Source: Kofleriaceae bacterium
Lineage (GTDB): Bacteria > Myxococcota_A > Polyangia > Haliangiales > Haliangiaceae
Direction of reading: 5' to 3'
NCBI GenBank assembly: GCA_022842285.1
Contig: JALHPV010000013.1
Span: 1 to 54,414 of the forward strand
Length of the DNA stretch: 54,414 nucleotides
Each line of letters opens with the position of its first letter. Within the stretch, counting starts at the first letter, position 1. A program made the translations under genes and the position numbers. This document shows, piece after piece, positions 19,637-28,402 of this stretch. The notes under the pieces are model-generated. The model had not been told where the DNA came from and ran no database searches. It saw only the letters and a list, made by a program, of their open reading frames with translations.

Positions 19637-20209
19637 ATGGACGTCACATTGGCCGCTTCGGTGGACGAGTACTTCCACGAGGTCGTCACCGAAGCCCTCG
19701 AAGTTGCAGAGCTGGATGCCTCGGGTCCGGCCGGCTGGTACCTGGTCTCGCTACTTGGCGACTTCACCAAGGCCCGGCTGACCGATGAACCCCTGGGCAT
19801 CAAACTGGCCCAACCGGCGATCGACACTGCCGAGCGGGTGAAGACCTTGAAGACGGTAGGCGACACGTCGCTCTATGTCGCAGGCTTCTTCGCCGAGTCG
19901 CTGAACCGCTCGCTGGTCGATGTCGACTACTACGTGGGCATCGGCCAGTCGGCGTACGGCCAGCTCGCCCGCTCCATGGGAACGAGCGGTTCGCTCAGCA
20001 CCATCTATGGAGAGCTCGCGGAGAAGTTCCCGCGCTTCGTGGACGTGCTCGGCCTCGTGCGCAAGAAGGTCCAGGTCGCGGAGCTGAACGCGACGACCGA
20101 CATCAACAAGCTCTACGAGATCTGGCTCCGTACGCGCGACGAGTGGATCGAGAAGAAGCTCGTGGCCGCGGGCGTGATCGTGGGCGTGGGAACGAAGGTC
20201 ATCCAGTAG
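19637..20209 (+). CDS. Unknown soluble protein, first of a coupled pair
   Basis: 190 residues from ATG 19637, no signal peptide or membrane segment, mostly helical (VDEYFHEVVTEALEVAEL, WYLVSLLGDFTKARL, YYVGIGQSAYGQLARSM, EIWLRTRDEWIEKKL). Well-spaced aromatic residues suggest a folded cytoplasmic domain. I do not recognise the family. The stop overlaps the next start by one base (TAGTG), so the two proteins are probably made together and may interact. The 195-bp gap back to the CIRCE site would carry its own promoter. Confidence 0.8.
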   Translation: MDVTLAASVDEYFHEVVTEALEVAELDASGPAGWYLVSLLGDFTKARLTDEPLGIKLAQPAIDTAERVKTLKTVGDTSLYVAGFFAESLNRSLVDVDYYVGIGQSAYGQLARSMGTSGSLSTIYGELAEKFPRFVDVLGLVRKKVQVAELNATTDINKLYEIWLRTRDEWIEKKLVAAGVIVGVGTKVIQ

Positions 20210-20850
20210 TGACGAGCACGCTGGCTCGCGTCCAGCGCGGGCTCGAGTCGCTCTACCGCATCGACAGCGGTGTCGATGTGGCCGACTTCGTCGTGGGGCC
20301 CGACGTGCGTGATGGCGTGCTCGGCGGCGATGCCCGGCGTCCCCGCGAGCAGCTCCTCGTGCACGAGCACGGCGGCGAGCTGGCGCTGGCGCTCTTCATC
20401 GACCCGCACGCGCTGGCCAACCTCGCCGCGAACGACCCGGCGCGCCAGCTCGGCGATCACAACCTCGGTGACTTCTTGCTGGTCGTCGAAGGCGTCAGCC
20501 ACTTCATCTACGCCGTGCTGTGCGCCCGCGCGGAGCGGCCCATCACCCAGCTCGAGCTGGAGCTGCAAGCCGAGGTCGACAAGTACGTGACGTGCCTGCT
20601 CGTCACCGATCCGAGCCAGTCGGAGGCGTTGCGCCGGCGCCTGTTTGGCGACGCGCTGTACGAGCCCGATCTGGATCGCGACGAGCAGGACCGCTATCGC
20701 GCCGCCAACGACAACGCGCATCGCTACAGCAGCTACCTCGAGCAGACGTTCGTCGCGCGCCGGCGGATTCCCGAGATGCTCGCCGAGCTCCGCCGCTTCT
20801 ATCGCCACGGGCTGGCGGCCAAGCTGGCCACCATCGCCCGCGCGGCCTGA
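20209..20850 (+). CDS. Unknown soluble protein, second of a coupled pair
   Basis: 213 residues from GTG 20209, overlapping the upstream TAG. Mostly helical and acidic, with a beta-containing N-terminal half (REQLLVHEHGGELALALFIDP, LGDFLLVVEGVSHFIYAVL) and a helical C-terminal half (ELELQAEVDKYVTCLL, YSSYLEQTFVARRRIPEMLAEL). His/Asp/Glu residues are frequent but no metal motif is clear. Together with the gene at 19637 it forms a two-gene unit of unknown role beside groESL. Confidence 0.8.
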   Translation: MTSTLARVQRGLESLYRIDSGVDVADFVVGPDVRDGVLGGDARRPREQLLVHEHGGELALALFIDPHALANLAANDPARQLGDHNLGDFLLVVEGVSHFIYAVLCARAERPITQLELELQAEVDKYVTCLLVTDPSQSEALRRRLFGDALYEPDLDRDEQDRYRAANDNAHRYSSYLEQTFVARRRIPEMLAELRRFYRHGLAAKLATIARAA

Positions 20851-20943
20851 GCGCCCTCGGCCGAGGCTGACCGGATCGTCGGGCGGCGCGTGGTCCCGGC
20901 GGGCGGCGTGACGTCTCGAGTGAAGGTGCCACCTCCCTTCTCG

Positions 20944-21507
20944 ATGATCGTCACGACCAGCGCCCTGGCGGTCTCCATCGCCACCGGCTGCACGGTCAAC
21001 GAGAGTCACTTGCAGCGCGAATGCCGGGCTGCGGCGGAGAACGTGCTCGACGTGCTCGTCGCCGCAGAGCCCCCGATCAAGCAGGTCGACCGATCGGAGT
21101 TCGGGGAGCTGGAGGCTGCGTTCGAGGCCACGTGCGTCGAGACCCGCTGGAGCCGCGCGGCCCGCCGATGTATCAGCTGGGCCACCGACAAGACGGAGCT
21201 CCGGGCGTGCGAGAAGCGCTGGACCGCCAGGCAGCGCGCAGAATTGCAGCTCGAGCTCGACGCGATGTCCGAGGACCTCGACCGTCAGAAGGTGGTCCGG
21301 ATCGGCCGGCGCATGGACCAGATCCGCGACGCCATCTGTCACTGTCCCGACGCCGCGTGCGCCGACCGCGGCCTGGCGACCCTCGCGGCCTACACGCGAT
21401 CGCTGAAGTTCTGGACCCCCGACGTCGACCGCGAGGCCTATGCAGCGCGGATGACCGCCTATCGCGACGAGATCGCGGCGTGCGCCCACGCGGCCCGCGG
21501 CTCGTGA
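20944..21507 (+). CDS. Small exported Cys-rich protein, probable lipoprotein
   Basis: 187 residues from ATG 20944; GTG 20926 and GTG 20890 are in-frame alternatives. The N-terminus MIVTTSALAVSIATGC is signal-like with an imperfect lipobox (ATGC). The mature part is helical with about eight Cys in a scattered pattern (LQRECRAAA, ATCVETRW, RRCISWA, LRACEKRW, CHCPDAACAD, AACAHAA), as seen in many myxobacterial secreted proteins. Unknown function. Ends 30 bp before the convergent PDZ protein gene. Confidence 0.65.
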   Translation: MIVTTSALAVSIATGCTVNESHLQRECRAAAENVLDVLVAAEPPIKQVDRSEFGELEAAFEATCVETRWSRAARRCISWATDKTELRACEKRWTARQRAELQLELDAMSEDLDRQKVVRIGRRMDQIRDAICHCPDAACADRGLATLAAYTRSLKFWTPDVDREAYAARMTAYRDEIAACAHAARGS

Positions 21508-21517
21508 TCCGAGGTGC

Positions 21518-21535
21518 TCACCGCGGCTGCGGTGG
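21518..21535. terminator. Hairpin between convergent genes
   Basis: CACCGC and GCGGTG make a perfect 6-bp stem (plus one wobble) with loop GGCT, centred in the 30-bp space between the convergent stops at 21507 and 21538. No U-run is present. Confidence 0.4.
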
Positions 21536-21537
21536 AA

Positions 21538-24531
21538 TCACGGCGCGGCCAGGGTGACCGCGACGGATGCGTTGCGCGCCAGGCCGAGGGTGAGAACCGT
21601 GCCCACGGGGGCGCGCATGAGCATGACCGCCTGCGCCGCGTTCTCGCCGCGGATATCGACGCCATCGATGCTGGTGATGATGTCGCCGACCTCGAGCTCC
21701 GTCTTCGCTGCGGGGCCATCGGGCTCGATGAAGCTGACCTCGAAGATGCGCTGATCCTCCTCGGTGTCGGGCGGCTGTTGCTTGAATTTCACGCCCAGGC
21801 GACCGACGATGTCGCCCGGCTTCGTGCGCCTCTTCAGGATCGTGAGGTCGCCGAGGTCGACCACGCCGGTACCCGAGATGGTCCGGGTCACGGAGAGAAA
21901 GCCATATTCGCTCTCGCCGTAGTCCTTCGGGAAGCCGCGGAGCGATACCTTGCCGGGCGGCGCCTTCTTCACCGTGAACCTGCCGTCGGCGCCTGACGTC
22001 GCGTCTGCCTCCTCGTCGGAATCACCCATCGAGAAGGAGAACGAGCCGCCACCTTGCGATGGCATCGCCATCACGCGGATGCCGGGCACGGGGGTCTTCG
22101 TCGTGAGCTCGACGATCCGACCCTTCAGGGTGAGCAATTCAGCCAGCGCGATCGACAGGCCCGTCTTGGTCTCGCCCTCGGCGAGATCGAGCTCGATCAT
22201 CGCGTTGCCCCCGGCCGCATTCGCCGAGACCTTGAAGTGACCAGCAGGCAAGTCCGAGATCGTGAACTTGCCGTCGGTCATGAAGAACTGCTCCTCGCGC
22301 GACACACCGGTCTTCGCGTCGGAGACGGCCACGCTGACGAGCGGCGGCATGCCGCCCGTGCGCGTGACGGTGCCCGAGAGCGAGCCCGTCGCCTTCAGCG
22401 GGAGCTTCACGCCCGTCGCCCCGACGGCTACGTGCTCGGCCACGGTCTCTCCGCCGCCCTTGCGATACGCCCGCAGCGTGTAATTGCCGGGCGAGAGGTT
22501 CGTGACCGTGAACGTCCCGTCGGTCGCCGTCAGACTCGGCTTGTCGTCGGACCAGCGCGCGTAGGCGCGCGTGCCTTGGGCCGTCGAGCCGGCCGCGTCG
22601 CTCTCGCGCGTCGCCGTCACGTACGCGTCCGTGATCGGCACGTTCTTCGTATCGGTGACGATACCCGTGATCGATCCGGTCTCCGCCTCGACGACGAGGT
22701 TCACGGTGGTGGTCGCGTTCACCTTCACCGTCGCCGGCTCGCCCTGGCGTGCGTCATCGTTCGAGCCCGGCTTGCGGAGTTGCTGCAGCCAGCCGCGGGT
22801 CGCGACCACGCGGTACGTGCCGGGATTCAGGCCCTCGATGCGGTAGGCCCCGGCGGCGTCGGTGCGGTTCTCCCGGCCGCTGAAGCGCATGCGCTGAGCG
22901 CCGCTCGTGGCCATGATCGTCGCGTTCGCCACGGGCTTGCCCGTCTCGTCGGTGACCGTGCCCGCGATCGAGCCCCCGGCGGCGAGCACGAGGTCCTTCG
23001 TGATCGTCTCGAGTCCCGGCACCTCCACCGGGTAGCCCTCGGTCGGCGCGACGCCCGCATCGGTCAGGACCTCGAGCTTGTACGTGCCCGCCTTCAGGCC
23101 CGCGAGCACGTACGCCCCATCGGGCTCACTCAGATCGCCGCTGTACGACGCGCGGGACCGCGCATCCCCGCCGGTGCTGCGCGCGAACACACTCGCGCCT
23201 TCGACCGGCTTGCCGACCGCATCGAGCACGCGGCCCTTCACCGTCGCGCCGTCGTCGACCTCCCACACGAGGCCCGTCACGTCCTTCGTCGCCACGACCA
23301 CGGGGGCATACTTCGCGCGGGACTGCTTCCCCTCGCACCCGACGTTGATGCTGTACGTGCCGGGCAATACGCCGTCGGCGCGCCACACCTTGTCCTCGCC
23401 CTGCTCGAGGTTCGCGGACTCGTTCTGGCTCGTATCGATCATCTCGATCCACGCGGCCTCGCATGGCTCCTTCGTGCTCGCGACCAGCACCGTCCCGCTC
23501 ACGTGGAACGCGGGATAGGCCTTGATGACGATGCCGTCGACGCTCTGTCCGAGGCCAACCAGCACCGAGCCGTCGGTCCGCCCGTAGCCATGCTCCGCCT
23601 TCGCGAAGACCGAGTAGCGACCAGGGGTCAGGCGCGCGATCCGGAACGTGCCCGCGGCGTCGGTCGTCACCGTGGCGGTGTCCCCGCTGCTCCAGGGCGA
23701 CCACTCGCTGCCCTCCAGCGACACGGTGGCGCCCGCGATCGGTGCGTTCGTCCTGGCATCCACGACCGTGCCCGCCAGCGCCGACTCCGGCGTCAGCAGG
23801 ATCTCGACCTGGCCTGGTGCACGTGCGGTCGCCTCTCCGTCCGCGTACCCATCCGCGCGGGCGCTGACCTGCGTGCTCCCCGGATCCGCCCACAACGTGA
23901 AGGCCCCGGCCTCGTCCGTCTCGACGGGGGGGCCGTCCACGCTGCGGCCCCACCGTCCACGCGTGCTCGTCACCTTCGCCTTCGCGATCGGCCCGCCCGT
24001 CAGGTCCAGGACGACGCCCGTGACTTGCACGCCACCCGGGCGCAGCACGATGTCGAGGCCCGCCTTGCGCTCGCCCGCCTTCAGCTCGACCGGACGCCGG
24101 CGCTTGGCGCCCGTCTGCGCGTACTGCCCGGGCCGGAACGTCGGCGCCGCGGCACTGACGTGGTAGCTCGCGGGCAAGAGCTTCTCGATGACGTACGTGC
24201 CGGCGGCGTCCGTCGTCGTGCAGGTCGGCTCGCGAAACAGCTCGTCGTCGATCGACGCCGCATGGCCGGAGGCGCACACCTGCGCGTTCGCGACCGGCCC
24301 GCCGCCCTCCTGCGTGACCGTCCCGGCGAGCGCCCCGCGCTGCACGGTCGCGGGATCGACGCGCGGCCGCACGATCACCGCCTGGCCCGCGCCGCTCGTT
24401 TCTCCACCGCTGCCGCTCGCCGACGTGATCGGGGAGGATGGTGTGGCGTGATCGCCCGACCGTCCGCGCCACCACCACACCACGAGCAGCGCGACCACGA
24501 GAGCCCCCACGATCGGCAACGCGCGCTTCAT
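21538..24531 (-). CDS. Membrane-anchored multi-Ig (carboxypeptidase-regulatory-like) protein with C-terminal PDZ domain
   Basis: 997 residues. One N-terminal TM anchor (about 7-23, rich in Val/Leu/Trp) places the rest in the periplasm or cell surface. From about 60 to 890 there are eight or more tandem beta-sandwich units of the carboxypeptidase-regulatory/CnaB type, each with segments like GTVTDETGKPVANA, DAAGAYRIEGLNPGTYRV and GSITGIVTDTKNVPITDA. A PDZ domain closes the protein (about 905-990: GPAAKTELEVGDIITSIDGVDI, AVMLMRAPVGT). PDZ domains usually recognise C-termini of partners or proteases, so this may be a long adaptor; no protease domain is seen. Its minus-strand neighbour upstream (24673-26388) is a lipoprotein gene 141 bp away. 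Confidence 0.88.
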   Translation of the reverse strand: MKRALPIVGALVVALLVVWWWRGRSGDHATPSSPITSASGSGGETSGAGQAVIVRPRVDPATVQRGALAGTVTQEGGGPVANAQVCASGHAASIDDELFREPTCTTTDAAGTYVIEKLLPASYHVSAAAPTFRPGQYAQTGAKRRRPVELKAGERKAGLDIVLRPGGVQVTGVVLDLTGGPIAKAKVTSTRGRWGRSVDGPPVETDEAGAFTLWADPGSTQVSARADGYADGEATARAPGQVEILLTPESALAGTVVDARTNAPIAGATVSLEGSEWSPWSSGDTATVTTDAAGTFRIARLTPGRYSVFAKAEHGYGRTDGSVLVGLGQSVDGIVIKAYPAFHVSGTVLVASTKEPCEAAWIEMIDTSQNESANLEQGEDKVWRADGVLPGTYSINVGCEGKQSRAKYAPVVVATKDVTGLVWEVDDGATVKGRVLDAVGKPVEGASVFARSTGGDARSRASYSGDLSEPDGAYVLAGLKAGTYKLEVLTDAGVAPTEGYPVEVPGLETITKDLVLAAGGSIAGTVTDETGKPVANATIMATSGAQRMRFSGRENRTDAAGAYRIEGLNPGTYRVVATRGWLQQLRKPGSNDDARQGEPATVKVNATTTVNLVVEAETGSITGIVTDTKNVPITDAYVTATRESDAAGSTAQGTRAYARWSDDKPSLTATDGTFTVTNLSPGNYTLRAYRKGGGETVAEHVAVGATGVKLPLKATGSLSGTVTRTGGMPPLVSVAVSDAKTGVSREEQFFMTDGKFTISDLPAGHFKVSANAAGGNAMIELDLAEGETKTGLSIALAELLTLKGRIVELTTKTPVPGIRVMAMPSQGGGSFSFSMGDSDEEADATSGADGRFTVKKAPPGKVSLRGFPKDYGESEYGFLSVTRTISGTGVVDLGDLTILKRRTKPGDIVGRLGVKFKQQPPDTEEDQRIFEVSFIEPDGPAAKTELEVGDIITSIDGVDIRGENAAQAVMLMRAPVGTVLTLGLARNASVAVTLAAP

Positions 24532-24672
24532 GGGGCGACCTTACTATTGCGGCCGTGCATGTAGTCCCGCCATGACACGGCTGCCGCGAACCAGTTGCGA
24601 TCGAGCCGCGAGGTCACGTGCACGACACCGCGCGCGGTTCGACGTGCACGCGGGCCCTCATGGGCACGGGCG

Positions 24673-26388
24673 CTACTGCAAGCGCACGCGGACGAAGCGA
24701 CCGCCGGCATCAGGCGCGACATCCGCCGGGACGCCGAGCCCGGGCAGGGCAGGAAGGGAGATCGTGCTGCCGGCCAAGAGATCACTGGCCGCGGCGGCGA
24801 TGCGACCGCCGACGAGGTCCTCGATCGACTCGTCGTCGCCATCGATGATCTCGGCGAGGAGGGTGACCTTTGACGTCGTGCGCACCACCGTGGGGACGAG
24901 GGTGCCGGCCGTGGGGACGAGATCGAGATCGAGGATCAGGTGCACGCCGAGGGTGAGCACGGGGGCGCCGGCGGCGGTGAGGTCGACGCGCAGGTCGCCG
25001 AGCTCGACCCGCAGGTCGGCGCCGTCGACGTCGGGCGTGGCGCGCACGACGGCCGGGAGCTCGCCGGTGATGCTGACGTCGAGCATCGTCACGCCCGGGA
25101 AGCGCTCGGTGAGGCCCGGGAGCAGGATCTCGAGGAGGGAGAGCTCGACCTGCTGGAGGTTCGGCCGCTCGACGCCCCCGGCCCGCCAGGCGGAGAAGAG
25201 GGACTGCGCGATGAGGTTCGAATCGAGGACGAGCTCGTCGGCGCCGGGCGCGACGACAGGGCCGGCCAGGAGTGGGGCGCCGGGGGCGGCGAGGGTGCCG
25301 GTGCCCTGCGCGGAGGCGGCGATGCGCGCGACGAGCTGGTCGCCCATCGGCTCGAGCGCGGCGAGGCAGAGCGCGAGGTCGACGGGGCGATCGAGGAGCG
25401 AGAGCGTCGAGCGGTTGTCGAAGACGGAGATGTTGGCCAGCTTCTCGGTGAGGAGCTCGTCGGCGCGCGTGCGCAGCTCGGTGACGATCTGGGCGCGGGC
25501 TTCGTCGGCCTTGTTGCCGCTGAACAGCTGGATGATCCAGTTCTGGAGCGGCCCCCCGAGGCCCCACACGCCGAACCGCCAGCCCTGCATGGTCACGGCG
25601 GGCGGGGTGTGATCGAAGCTGGTGATGCAGGCGCCGTCGGTCGGCGCGCGGGCATCGAGACGGGTCCAGACGTCGAGGCTGCCGGCCATCTCGCCGCCGA
25701 TCGGGATCAGGCGAAGCGGGCCCTGGCACTGGCCTTCGAAGTAGACGTAGAGCTGCGGCACGCGAATGTGGAGCCAGAGCTCGGCGTCGTCGCGGACGAG
25801 GTCGGCGGTGACCGCGCCCTGCCGGGCGGAGACGGGCCAGGTCACGCACTGATCGTCCTGCGAGAGGATGTCGCGCGCGAGGATCTCGCCGGCGACATCG
25901 ACGCTCGTGACGTCACCGGTGAGGCCACCTGACATCTCTGCGAGGATCGCATCGGTGAGGATGACGGCGGCGGCGTCGCGATTCGCCGTGCCCTCGGGGA
26001 GGTAGTCCAGGGCGATGAGCGAGCGGTGCGCCTGGCGGGCATGGCCCGCGGTGTCGCGCGCGACGATCGGAACCACCTGCAGGCCTGGCCCGACGGGCAC
26101 CTCGGCGGTGAAGGCGTCGCCCGTCAGCGTGGCGGGGGCACCGGCGACATCCACACCGGCGAGCGGCTCGCTCGAGCGCACGGTGCCGCTGACGGTCCAC
26201 GTCGTCGTCCCCGCAGGGACGAAGCGATCGAAGGACGGGTCGACGTCGATGCGCCACTCACCCGGCGCGAGCGGACCATCGTCGCCGCCGTCCAGGTCGC
26301 CATCCGTGGGCGCCCCGTCGTCGCCGCTCCCCTCGATTCCACCACCACAAGCGGCGAGCACCATCGCCGCGAACGCGAAGCTTCGCAT
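24673..26388 (-). CDS. Large lipoprotein of unknown function
   Basis: 571 residues from ATG 26388 with a strong Shine-Dalgarno (GAGGAGG). Lipobox LAAC (MVLAACGGG), then a Gly/Asp-rich flexible linker (about 18-42). Residues about 45-120 look like an Ig-like domain; 120-571 is a long alternation of strands and amphipathic helices (RAQIVTELRTRADELLTEKL, VELSLLEILLPGLTERFPGV, LTLGVHLILDLDLVPTAG). The pattern of a curved strand-helix repeat is vaguely like lipid-binding TULIP proteins, but that is only an impression. Four Cys (QCVTW, GQCQGP, ACITS, LCLAA). The gap to the multi-Ig gene (24532-24672) holds no gene I can support. Confidence 0.78.
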   Translation of the reverse strand: MRSFAFAAMVLAACGGGIEGSGDDGAPTDGDLDGGDDGPLAPGEWRIDVDPSFDRFVPAGTTTWTVSGTVRSSEPLAGVDVAGAPATLTGDAFTAEVPVGPGLQVVPIVARDTAGHARQAHRSLIALDYLPEGTANRDAAAVILTDAILAEMSGGLTGDVTSVDVAGEILARDILSQDDQCVTWPVSARQGAVTADLVRDDAELWLHIRVPQLYVYFEGQCQGPLRLIPIGGEMAGSLDVWTRLDARAPTDGACITSFDHTPPAVTMQGWRFGVWGLGGPLQNWIIQLFSGNKADEARAQIVTELRTRADELLTEKLANISVFDNRSTLSLLDRPVDLALCLAALEPMGDQLVARIAASAQGTGTLAAPGAPLLAGPVVAPGADELVLDSNLIAQSLFSAWRAGGVERPNLQQVELSLLEILLPGLTERFPGVTMLDVSITGELPAVVRATPDVDGADLRVELGDLRVDLTAAGAPVLTLGVHLILDLDLVPTAGTLVPTVVRTTSKVTLLAEIIDGDDESIEDLVGGRIAAAASDLLAGSTISLPALPGLGVPADVAPDAGGRFVRVRLQ

Positions 26389-26434
26389 CGTCTCCTCCTC
26401 GGGGGCGGAGAATGCGGCGCTTGTTGACTCGGAG

Positions 26435-27289
26435 TCAAGAGAGGACGCGGTTGTCGATCAAGCGCGTGGTCCCGACGAAGGCGGCGATCGCCAGCACGGC
26501 CGGCCTCGCGAGGGTGGTCAGCGGGGTGAGCTCGGTGGCGTCACGCAGCTCGACGTAGTCGATGCGGGCGAGGGCTTCCGCCTCCAGGGGCGCGCGGGCG
26601 GCGGCGATCAAGGCCTCGGCGGTGCGCTCCCCGGCCTTGAACTTCGCCTCGGCGGCAGCGAGGCCGGCGGACAGGGCGCGGGCGGCCACGCGCTCGTCGG
26701 GCTTGAGGTACGCGTTGCGCGAGGAGAGGGCGACCCCGTCCGATTCGCGGACGATCGGCACGCCGACGATCTCGATGCCGAAGTCGAGGTCGCGCGTCAT
26801 GCGACGCAGGATCGCGAGCTGCTGGAAGTCCTTCTCGCCGAAGACGGCGATGTGCGGCAGGGTCGCGTGGAAGAGCTTCGCGACGACGGTGGCCACGCCC
26901 GCGAAGTGACCCGGGCGCGATGCGCCGCACATCGGCTGCTGGAGCTCGCGGACCTCGATGAAGGTCTGCGCGCCCGCGGGATACATCGCATCGACCGTCG
27001 GGCAGTACGCGAGGTCGATGCCGCAGGTCTTCGCCAGGGCAAGGTCGCCGGCTTCGTCGCGGGGATACTTCGCGAGGTCCTCCTGGGGGCCGAACTGCGT
27101 CGGGTTGACGAAGATCGTGAGGATCACGATGTCGGCCTGGGCCCGCGCGGCGCGGAGCAGCGTCAGGTGTCCTTCGTGGAGGGCGCCCATCGTCGGGACG
27201 ACCGCGATCTTCTTGCCATCGCGGCGCAGGTCCTCGGAGCGGGCGCGCATCGCGGCGGGTGTGCGCAGGATCTCGAACGGGATGGTCAC
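26435..27289 (-). CDS. panC: Pantothenate synthetase
   Basis: 284 residues from GTG 27289, the normal length. The enzyme joins D-pantoate and beta-alanine with ATP through a pantoyl-adenylate, the last step of vitamin B5 synthesis for coenzyme A, in the cytoplasm. Hallmarks: VVPTMGALHEGHLTLL with the HxGH nucleotide motif, FVNPTQFGPQEDLAKYPR, AGVATVVAKLF, FGEKDFQQLAILRRM, and SSRNAYL in place of KMSKS. All conserved catalytic residues I know are present. No panB or panD is visible nearby. It lies between two unrelated envelope genes and may be transcribed with the zinc-ribbon gene 56 bp upstream. Confidence 0.97.
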   Translation of the reverse strand: MTIPFEILRTPAAMRARSEDLRRDGKKIAVVPTMGALHEGHLTLLRAARAQADIVILTIFVNPTQFGPQEDLAKYPRDEAGDLALAKTCGIDLAYCPTVDAMYPAGAQTFIEVRELQQPMCGASRPGHFAGVATVVAKLFHATLPHIAVFGEKDFQQLAILRRMTRDLDFGIEIVGVPIVRESDGVALSSRNAYLKPDERVAARALSAGLAAAEAKFKAGERTAEALIAAARAPLEAEALARIDYVELRDATELTPLTTLARPAVLAIAAFVGTTRLIDNRVLS

Positions 27290-27345
27290 GGGCGGAGCCT
27301 ACCGCGCCTGGGCTGCCAGCCGAGCGGTGCGAGGCCCGGTCGCGA

Positions 27346-28344
27346 TCAGCAGCTGATGGCGGTCATGCAGTCCTGCACGCTCATCGCCATCGATGACAGG
27401 AACGACGCATCGAACGGGTCGTCGATGTCGTTGCCGAGGTCGTCGCACGAGAGCTGGTCGATCTTCGCGAGGCAACGCTTCGCGGCCGCGCAGGTCGGGG
27501 GCGGATCGACGCTGGCCATGGACGACGTCAAGGCGGAGCAGGTCGCCGACGTGATCGCATCCTTCGAGCACGCGGTCATGCGGTCGCAGGCGTGCTTCGC
27601 CATCGCGACGATCATCGCCGTGCCGTTCGTGCTGAATGGATTGCGGAGGTTCTGCCCGAGCGACGGATCGGGGATGACGAGGTCGTCGATGTCGGGCGGC
27701 TGCACCTTGCCCGGCGGCGTGGGGGCCGGCGCGAAGGGATTCGGCTTCGCGGGGGCGGGCGTGGGGGTGCCCTGAGCGAGCGGACCCGGATCGGGAGCGG
27801 GGACGGCGCTCCACGGATCGGTCGTGGGTCCACCCGGCGCGGCCTTCGGATCGGTGTTCATGCGATCGGGGGCGGGCGGCGGATCGAAGCGCCCGGCGTC
27901 CTTCGCGGCGGCGTCGCTCGGGATCACGAGGAGCACCACCGCCACCGCGATCGCCGCCAGCGCGAGGCCGATGACGATGTACGGCCACGTCGTGCGGCGC
28001 GCGGAGGTGCCCGAGGCTTCCATGCGCCCGGTCGGACGGGGCGGGAGGATCGGGTTTGACTCGTCGGCGCTGATCGGCACGGTGACGACCGCGTGCGGCT
28101 TCGCCTGCGCGACCGTGTTCGGCGCGGTCACCGGCAGCGGGATGACCACGGCCGGTTCCTGCTTCACCGGTGCCAGCGACGGCAGCCCACTGCTGGCGGC
28201 CGGGCGAGCGGAGCGCGAGGCCGTCAGGTCGGCCTTGCAGTGTTTGCAGCGGCCGGCGATCGGATGGATCAGGCCACCACAATGCGAGCAAGCGACCCGG
28301 GGATCTTCGGGACGTGCAGACGAGCGTGCCGCAGCCATGTTCAT
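27346..28344 (-). CDS. Zinc-ribbon membrane protein with Cys-rich extracytoplasmic domain
   Basis: 332 residues from ATG 28344 (ATG 28338 is an alternative). A cytoplasmic zinc ribbon at about 19-36 (CSHCGGLIHPIAGRCKHCKA, two CxxC pairs) is followed by a disordered Pro/Ala linker, one TM helix at about 120-143, a second Pro-rich stretch (about 155-230), and a C-terminal helical domain (about 240-332) with eight or nine Cys (HACDRMTACSK, ATCSAL, TCAAAKRCLAK, LSCDD, DCMTAISC) that should form disulfides outside the cytoplasm. The architecture links a metal-binding cytoplasmic end with an oxidised outer domain; function unknown. Divergent from cstA (58 bp between starts). Confidence 0.8.
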   Translation of the reverse strand: MNMAAARSSARPEDPRVACSHCGGLIHPIAGRCKHCKADLTASRSARPAASSGLPSLAPVKQEPAVVIPLPVTAPNTVAQAKPHAVVTVPISADESNPILPPRPTGRMEASGTSARRTTWPYIVIGLALAAIAVAVVLLVIPSDAAAKDAGRFDPPPAPDRMNTDPKAAPGGPTTDPWSAVPAPDPGPLAQGTPTPAPAKPNPFAPAPTPPGKVQPPDIDDLVIPDPSLGQNLRNPFSTNGTAMIVAMAKHACDRMTACSKDAITSATCSALTSSMASVDPPPTCAAAKRCLAKIDQLSCDDLGNDIDDPFDASFLSSMAMSVQDCMTAISC

Positions 28345-28402
28345 CGATGCTGCCAGGGAAACCGTCCAACGGCCACCCGAATTCCGTTAGCCTTCCGCGC
28401 GC

